NCBI GenBank assembly: GCA_011050235.1
Contig: DRGC01000055.1
Coordinates: 62,001 to 126,000 of the forward strand
Direction: 5' to 3'
DNA: 64,000 nt
DNA from: Phycisphaerae bacterium
Lineage (GTDB): Bacteria; Planctomycetota; Phycisphaerae; SM23-33
How positions within the stretch are numbered: the stretch's first letter is position 1; each line of letters opens with the position of its first letter. Position numbers and translations under genes: made by a program. The notes under the pieces are model-generated. The model ran no database searches. It had not been told where the DNA came from and was given only the letters and a program-made list of their open reading frames with translations. Below are positions 59,431-64,000 of the stretch, piece by piece.

Positions 59431-60706
59431 AGACGGACAGACGATGACGCCCAGCCTGTTTGACGTGAGAGCCAACGACCTCTCCAGCGAAGGGGTCCCC
59501 GTGATCAGGCCCTGGAAGCGTATTGCGCTCGATCCCGATTACGCCGGGGCGTGGATTGTCGCCGGCGACGTGGACGGCGACGGCCAGGTGGAGATCGTCA
59601 GCGCGAAGAACTTTGATGCCGACGACGTTCACTACACCAGTTCGGTCATCGTCCACCGGCTGGATGGGAGCGTTCTGTGGCGATGGGGCGATCCCGCCGG
59701 GGGCCGCAACACACTGCACCACGACGTGGCCTGTCAAATCCACGATTGGGACGGCGACGGGCGGAACGAGGTCGTCGTCGCGACCAAGGACGCCGTCGTT
59801 GAACTGGACGGCGCGACCGGCCGGGAGAAGCATCGCTTTCCCATTCCCCCCGACTCAGCCGACTGCATCGTGTTCGCGAATCTGTCAGGCGGTGACCGGG
59901 CGAGCGAGGTGCTCGTCAAGACCCGCTATGGTCAGATATGGGCCTTCACCCGCGACGGGGAGCTGCTGTGGACCATCGAAGAGCCGGCCGGCTACGGCAC
60001 GGCCCACCAGCCGCGTCCGATGGATATCGACGGCGACGGGCGAGACGAGATCATGGCCGGCTACGCCATGCTCAACCCCGACGGCACGAGTCGCTGGGAC
60101 CTAGCCGTCGGCAAGCTGTCGATCGAGCCAGGCCACCTGGATTGCGTCCGCGTCTTTGAGATGGGCAAGACGCCAAGGGATTCCCGCCTGGCCCTGACGC
60201 TTTGCACGGGCTACTGCGTGGCCATGATCGATGGGGACGGCGGCCCAGTCTGGTCGGTGACCGGCCATCATTTTGAATCGATCGATGTCGGCAAGGTCTG
60301 CGCGGATGTGCCGGGCAAGCAGGTCGTGGTCGACATCGATCACCGCGAGGTAGGCTATAGTCCCTTGTGGGTGCTGGATGATCGGGGCAACCTGCTGGGC
60401 CAGATCATCACCGACGGCAGCCGGCATCATATGCTTGTCGACTGGTTCGGCGGCGGCCTCGACTCGATCGTGATGGGAACGGCCGCAGCGATGTTCGACG
60501 GCCACGGCCAAAAGGTCGGCGTCTTCGACGTGCCCGCGGCTGAAATCGGTAGGTGCGCCAAAGGCGACATGACGGGCGACGGCCGGGTGGACCTGGTTTT
60601 CTGGGCCGACCCCGCCTCGGAGGTCTGCATCTTCGCCAATAAAATGGGCGCCAAGCCCAACGCCCCGCTCCCCTTGGGAACCGGCACAAACTTCACGCTG
60701 TATTGA
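59423..60706 (+). CDS. Rhamnogalacturonan-lyase (PL11)-like beta-propeller protein
   Basis: 427 residues, with repeated calcium-binding blades: 'VAGDVDGDGQVEIVSAKNFD', 'IHDWDGDGRNEVVVATKDAV', 'PMDIDGDGRDEIMAGYAML' and 'MTGDGRVDLVFW'. The order and spacing resemble the eight-bladed propeller of PL11 rhamnogalacturonan lyases, but it is shorter and lacks a signal peptide, so it may be a binding or non-canonical protein. The ATG at 59423 has GGGAGG and overlaps the epimerase end. It has the same fold class as 31604-33436 and 35244-36308. Confidence 0.65.
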   Translation: MHKDGQTMTPSLFDVRANDLSSEGVPVIRPWKRIALDPDYAGAWIVAGDVDGDGQVEIVSAKNFDADDVHYTSSVIVHRLDGSVLWRWGDPAGGRNTLHHDVACQIHDWDGDGRNEVVVATKDAVVELDGATGREKHRFPIPPDSADCIVFANLSGGDRASEVLVKTRYGQIWAFTRDGELLWTIEEPAGYGTAHQPRPMDIDGDGRDEIMAGYAMLNPDGTSRWDLAVGKLSIEPGHLDCVRVFEMGKTPRDSRLALTLCTGYCVAMIDGDGGPVWSVTGHHFESIDVGKVCADVPGKQVVVDIDHREVGYSPLWVLDDRGNLLGQIITDGSRHHMLVDWFGGGLDSIVMGTAAAMFDGHGQKVGVFDVPAAEIGRCAKGDMTGDGRVDLVFWADPASEVCIFANKMGAKPNAPLPLGTGTNFTLY

Positions 60707-60733
60707 CCGCGACACGACACACGGACGCATTCC

Positions 60734-62131
60734 ATGACCAAGACACTGACAACGCTGCAAAGGGAAGCTCCCGTCCTGCTGGACTGCGACGTCCTCGTTC
60801 TCGGGGCCGGCATGAGCGGCTTCGCCGCGGCTGTCTCCGCAGCCCGTGCAGGCGTCGACACCGTTCTGGTCGAGAAGAACCACTTCCCCGGCGGCGTCTC
60901 GACAAGCGGTCTCATGTGCAGCATCGGCAACTACTTCGTTACCCGCGACGGCACGAAAGTCACGACCGGCCTGCCGGTGGAACTCATCGACCGCCTCGTC
61001 GCTGAGGGCGGGACCATGCCGGACTACCGCAGACCGACCCAGCCGCAGATCCCCAACGATCCCGAAGTTGTCAAACGCGTCATGATCAAGATGCTTCGGG
61101 AGTCCAACGTGAGAACCCTCTACGGGTCCCTCCTGTGCGATGTGCTCATGGCTGGCGGCGCGGTCGAGGCCGGCCTCTTCCATGCGCGCGACCAGCTCTT
61201 CGCGGTGACGGCCCGCCAATTCGTCGATGCCTCCGGCGATCTCAGCATCATCGGCAGGGCCGGCGGCCAGTATGACGAGAAGGACGACGGCTCGACGCTG
61301 CTGAATCGGATGGCGAACGTCGATCTCGATAAGACCATCGACTGGATCGAGCAGAACCCGGACAGCTACTTACCCCAATGCGATGTCCCCACGTCGCTGG
61401 CCGACACGATCCGGAACTGGCGGGAGTATGGCGTCTTCCATCTTCCTCACGGCGGCGGGAAAGCCATCGGCGTCGTCCGAGATGCGCTGGCATCCGGCGA
61501 GTACGCCGAGCAGTTCGGGACCCGCGCGGAGAACCTGGCCTGCTTCGGGCTCTTCTCCGCGCGCTGCAACAGAGGAACCGTGCTGATCAACTCCAACTGG
61601 TTCTATGGCGACTGCTACGATGTCATCGCCGAAAGCGAGCGCGAGGAAGAAGGCCGACTGCTGGCGGAGATGCAGGCTGAGTTCCTCATCAAGCACTTCC
61701 CCGGCTTCGAGAACGCCTACCTTCTGGAAACGGCATCGGAAATCGGACACCGGATCTCCAGGACCTTCGTCGGCAAGAGCAGGCTAAGCGCCGACGATTT
61801 CGAAGACGGCAAGCGTTTTCCGGACGTCGTCGGCCTGGTGACCGAGGTCGACCGAAGAACCAAGCCGTTCGGCCTGCTCCGCAAAGCGGGAAACATCCCC
61901 CTCAGCATCCTGCTCGGCGACAAGCCGCCCAATGTCATCGTCGGCTCGGCCAAGAACCCCTGCACGCAGCGCCCCGGCATGATCCGCGGCCAGGCCGGCT
62001 GCCTGGTGATCGGTCGCGCAGCCGGCATCGCCGCCGCCGAGGCGACAAAGCAAGCCGTCCCCGTTAATGCGGTCGATATCGGTCCGGTCCAGGCCGAGCT
62101 GCGGCGACAGGATGTGGTGCTGGAGATATGA
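60734..62131 (+). CDS. FAD-dependent oxidoreductase
   Basis: 465 residues. N-terminal FAD-binding motif 'VLVLGAGMSGFAAAVSAARA' with the downstream acidic-turn 'TVLVEKNHFPGGVSTSG'. This is typical of the FAD_oxidored family, which is frequent in glycan loci. 'DASGDLSIIGRAGGQYDEKD' is the ADGTGDG-like segment near the flavin. Substrate unknown. Its stop overlaps the start of the following gene (ATGA at 62128-62131). Confidence 0.85.
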   Translation: MTKTLTTLQREAPVLLDCDVLVLGAGMSGFAAAVSAARAGVDTVLVEKNHFPGGVSTSGLMCSIGNYFVTRDGTKVTTGLPVELIDRLVAEGGTMPDYRRPTQPQIPNDPEVVKRVMIKMLRESNVRTLYGSLLCDVLMAGGAVEAGLFHARDQLFAVTARQFVDASGDLSIIGRAGGQYDEKDDGSTLLNRMANVDLDKTIDWIEQNPDSYLPQCDVPTSLADTIRNWREYGVFHLPHGGGKAIGVVRDALASGEYAEQFGTRAENLACFGLFSARCNRGTVLINSNWFYGDCYDVIAESEREEEGRLLAEMQAEFLIKHFPGFENAYLLETASEIGHRISRTFVGKSRLSADDFEDGKRFPDVVGLVTEVDRRTKPFGLLRKAGNIPLSILLGDKPPNVIVGSAKNPCTQRPGMIRGQAGCLVIGRAAGIAAAEATKQAVPVNAVDIGPVQAELRRQDVVLEI

Positions 62132-63615
62132 CATCGATGCCCCATCAGGACCCCCACCGCTTCTCGACGTTGATCGAGGCCCAGGGGGTGCGGGATCTGC
62201 TGGCTACGGACGACGGTATCGACGCCGCCATCGACTGGTGCCGGCGACAGGCTGTGACCAAGGTGTACGTCGAGACTTTTCGTAGCGGCTATCTGGCGGA
62301 CCGTGAAACGCTGCGTCACGTAAGGGATCGATTCCGAGGCGCCGGCTTGGAAGTGTCCGGGTGCGTGACGACGACGGTGGTCGGCAAGCAGTCGACCGGT
62401 TGGAATATCATTGCCTGCTACACCGACCCGCAGACGCAGGACCGACTTGGCGAGATATTCGGGTTCACGGCCGAGCTGTTCGACGAGATCATGATCGACG
62501 ACTTCTGGTTCACGGACTGCGAGTGCGCCGAGTGCGACAGCGCGCGACAGTCCAAGACGGTCCGTATCGGCGACAAGAGCTATCCCGCGGCCGGCGATAC
62601 GTGGGCCGATTACCGTTGCGAGTTGATGGTCCATCTGGCGAGGGAGCGGATCCTGGCGCCCGCCAAGCGAGCCAACCCGAAGGTGAGATTGATCATTAAG
62701 TTCCCCGAATGGTATGACCGCTTTCGTGAGCAAGGCTACGAGGTCGTTCGCGAGACGGCAGACTTCGACCGCATCTGGGTGGGCACGGAAACACGCGACT
62801 ACGACGACGAGGAATGGGGAGGCCGGCCGCAATACCAGGCCTACTTCATCATGAAGTGGCTGGGCGGAATTGGCGGCCGGAAGTGTGGCGGCGGCTGGTA
62901 CGACCCCTATGGCACGAGGGAGTCAACGTACGTGGAGCAGGCCCGGCAAACAGTACTGGCCGGGGCGGCTGAGTCGCTCCTGTTCTGCTACGGTTCGCTT
63001 CTGAAGGGGACGGGGCCCGCCAACCTGGAGGCCCTTCGATCGTGCAGGCCCGAGTTGCTGCACGTTGCCGACCAGGTCAGCCGACGGCGAGCCGTTGGCG
63101 TCGCCGCCTACATGCCGCCCAACAGTCACTGCGAGAACGAACCGCACGTGTTCGACTTCGTGGGCATGATGGGCCTGCCATTGGCGCCGTGTCATGAGTT
63201 TCCCGAGGACGCTGAGGCGGCGCTGTTCTCCGCACACGCGCTGAAAGATCCTGAACTCCCTCAGCGGCTGTCGAAACTGATCGCTCGCGGCGCGGCCGTG
63301 CTTGTTACGGACGGCCTGGCTCAGCGGCTGGTCGGGCGGGCGGCCCTGGACGCTTCGAACGTCAGCGTCTTGCCGGTTAAGGGTGACCCCAAGTCACTCC
63401 TGGACCTGCCGCAGGCCGACCTGGATGCAATCCGCCAGCCGCTACTAGCGCCGCTGGGCCGAACGTTGCAGGCCCCTAATCGGGTATCGCTGTATCTGTT
63501 CGCCGATGGGAGCTGGGTCGTTGAGAACTTCAACGACCAGGCTGTGACCGTGGCGCTGGATGGCGTCGAAATGGCCGTGGCTGGCCGTGGCTGGCTTTAC
63601 GAATGGCAACCCTAG
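62128..63615 (+). CDS. Glycosidase-like TIM-barrel protein of unknown specificity
   Basis: 495 residues. 'FDEIMIDDFWFTDCECAECD' (residues about 125-144) is a strand ending in an acidic pair, as at the active site of clan GH-A or GH-D barrels. 'RLIIKFPEWYDRFREQGYEV' and 'FDRIWVGTETRDY' fit later strands. Four cysteines close together (CECAEC) may bind a metal. A C-terminal beta-sandwich ends in 'WVVENFNDQAVTVALDGVEM'. I do not recognise a named family. The position as last gene of the operon, translationally coupled to the FAD oxidoreductase, suggests a role in the same pathway. Confidence 0.55.
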   Translation: MTSMPHQDPHRFSTLIEAQGVRDLLATDDGIDAAIDWCRRQAVTKVYVETFRSGYLADRETLRHVRDRFRGAGLEVSGCVTTTVVGKQSTGWNIIACYTDPQTQDRLGEIFGFTAELFDEIMIDDFWFTDCECAECDSARQSKTVRIGDKSYPAAGDTWADYRCELMVHLARERILAPAKRANPKVRLIIKFPEWYDRFREQGYEVVRETADFDRIWVGTETRDYDDEEWGGRPQYQAYFIMKWLGGIGGRKCGGGWYDPYGTRESTYVEQARQTVLAGAAESLLFCYGSLLKGTGPANLEALRSCRPELLHVADQVSRRRAVGVAAYMPPNSHCENEPHVFDFVGMMGLPLAPCHEFPEDAEAALFSAHALKDPELPQRLSKLIARGAAVLVTDGLAQRLVGRAALDASNVSVLPVKGDPKSLLDLPQADLDAIRQPLLAPLGRTLQAPNRVSLYLFADGSWVVENFNDQAVTVALDGVEMAVAGRGWLYEWQP

Positions 63616-63649
63616 CGGGCGCTGCCAAACCCGTAGGGCGTGTCGTGAC

Positions 63650-64000
63650 CTACCGCCAAGCGCTGAGTAGGGCCTTGGCCTGGCTGGCGGCTTCGGTGTC
63701 GGGGTACTTCTCGAGGCAGGTCTTGAGCTTGGCGATGGCCTGATCGGTCATGTTGCGGCTGTGGTACATCTTGGCCAGTTGTACCAGGCCTCTGGCGCGG
63801 TCCTCGTCGGACGGAGGAGTCGGCTTCGGCGTCGAAGGGGTCTCGGCCGCGGCGGCATCATCCGTCTCTTCGGTCGCGGCGGCGTCGTCTGCCTTGTCAG
63901 CGGTGATGGCTTTGGTGTCGCCAGGGCGGAGGACGGCGACCTGGCCGGTGAACGTCTGGCCGGCAACGGTGTAGGTTCCGGGCCGTTCGGCGCTGATGAC
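63650..64000 (-). CDS. C-terminal part of a TPR-like protein (truncated by the window end)
   Basis: The minus strand is open from the window edge to a TAG at 63650-63652, giving the last 116 residues of a longer protein. They contain a segment 'VAGQTFTGQVAVLRPGDT', then an Ala/Thr/Pro-rich linker, then one or two TPR-like helical hairpins ('GLVQLAKMYHSRNMTDQAIA', 'KYPDTEAASQAKALLSAWR'). This is the layout of secretion- or assembly-related proteins with a flexible linker. Convergent with the plus-strand operon. Confidence 0.7.
   Translation of the reverse strand, partial: VISAERPGTYTVAGQTFTGQVAVLRPGDTKAITADKADDAAATEETDDAAAAETPSTPKPTPPSDEDRARGLVQLAKMYHSRNMTDQAIAKLKTCLEKYPDTEAASQAKALLSAWR

Overview
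The window looks like a chromosome segment of a Planctomycetota bacterium, most likely of the Phycisphaerae or a near neighbour. The reasons are the high GC content, a dockerin-plus-PEP-CTERM exported protein, four Cys-type sulfatases, many glycoside-hydrolase-like proteins, and several uroporphyrinogen-decarboxylase-fold (URO-D) proteins. A glycyl radical enzyme near the right side suggests at least part-time anaerobic life. No rRNA, tRNA, CRISPR array, transposase or reverse transcriptase was seen. Taxonomy is inferred from gene content only.

Layout. 0-4.6 kb (minus): an ACT-domain protein, then an operon of DegT aminotransferase, URO-D protein and fucose-isomerase-like protein. 4.8-5.55 kb (plus): a ceramidase-like membrane protein. 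5.6-22.3 kb is a long minus-strand block: a dockerin/PEP-CTERM protein, a GH172-like protein, two paralogous URO-D/CIMS-like proteins, a lipoprotein, four tandem paralogs of a glycosidase-like family, a second lipoprotein, a PHP hydrolase, a membrane-anchored HExxH protein and a phosphatase-like lipoprotein. 22.5-23.8 kb (plus): a neutral-ceramidase-like protein. 24.1-29.5 kb: a visibly AT-richer cassette of a DNA methyltransferase facing a three-gene operon that ends in a GHKL ATPase, probably a restriction/defence system. 29.7-38.4 kb (minus): ADP-ribosylglycohydrolase, rhamnose mutarotase, VCBS-like lectin/propeller proteins, a sulfatase and GH127. 38.6-44.6 kb (plus): alcohol dehydrogenase, sulfatase, GH116 and a GH43/GH130-like propeller. 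44.6-54.8 kb (minus): a tightly packed seven-gene operon of two sulfatases, URO-D, oligogalacturonate-lyase-like, GH32, glycyl radical enzyme and MttB-like methyltransferase. 55.1-63.6 kb (plus): a seven-gene operon of URO-D, ceramidase-like, SDR, epimerase, PL11-like propeller, FAD oxidoreductase and a glycosidase-like protein. 63.65 kb to the end: the C-terminus of a TPR-like gene.

Together the genes read as several loci for taking apart sulfated and perhaps methylated plant or algal glycans (rhamnose, fucose, galacturonate, arabinose and fructan chemistry). Redox and methyl-transfer enzymes would process the released sugars.

The most unusual signal is a set of short, highly periodic islets packed between cistrons of the long minus-strand block (1.4-18.7 kb). 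Most are inverted-repeat stem-loops whose arms are built from degenerate 7-, 8- or 9-nt units, and each islet has its own unit sequence. Five of the six begin 0-9 nt after a TAG stop codon. One islet is expanded into a 493-bp element with 30-bp terminal inverted repeats and encodes a four-helix-bundle protein of the S23/23S-rRNA-intervening-sequence (Avd-like) family. In build it resembles the intervening sequences known from bacterial 23S rRNA genes, but it lies in an mRNA. Three of the four tandem paralogs carry an islet at the same position, with period 9, 8 and 7 respectively, which points to independent insertion or active diversification.
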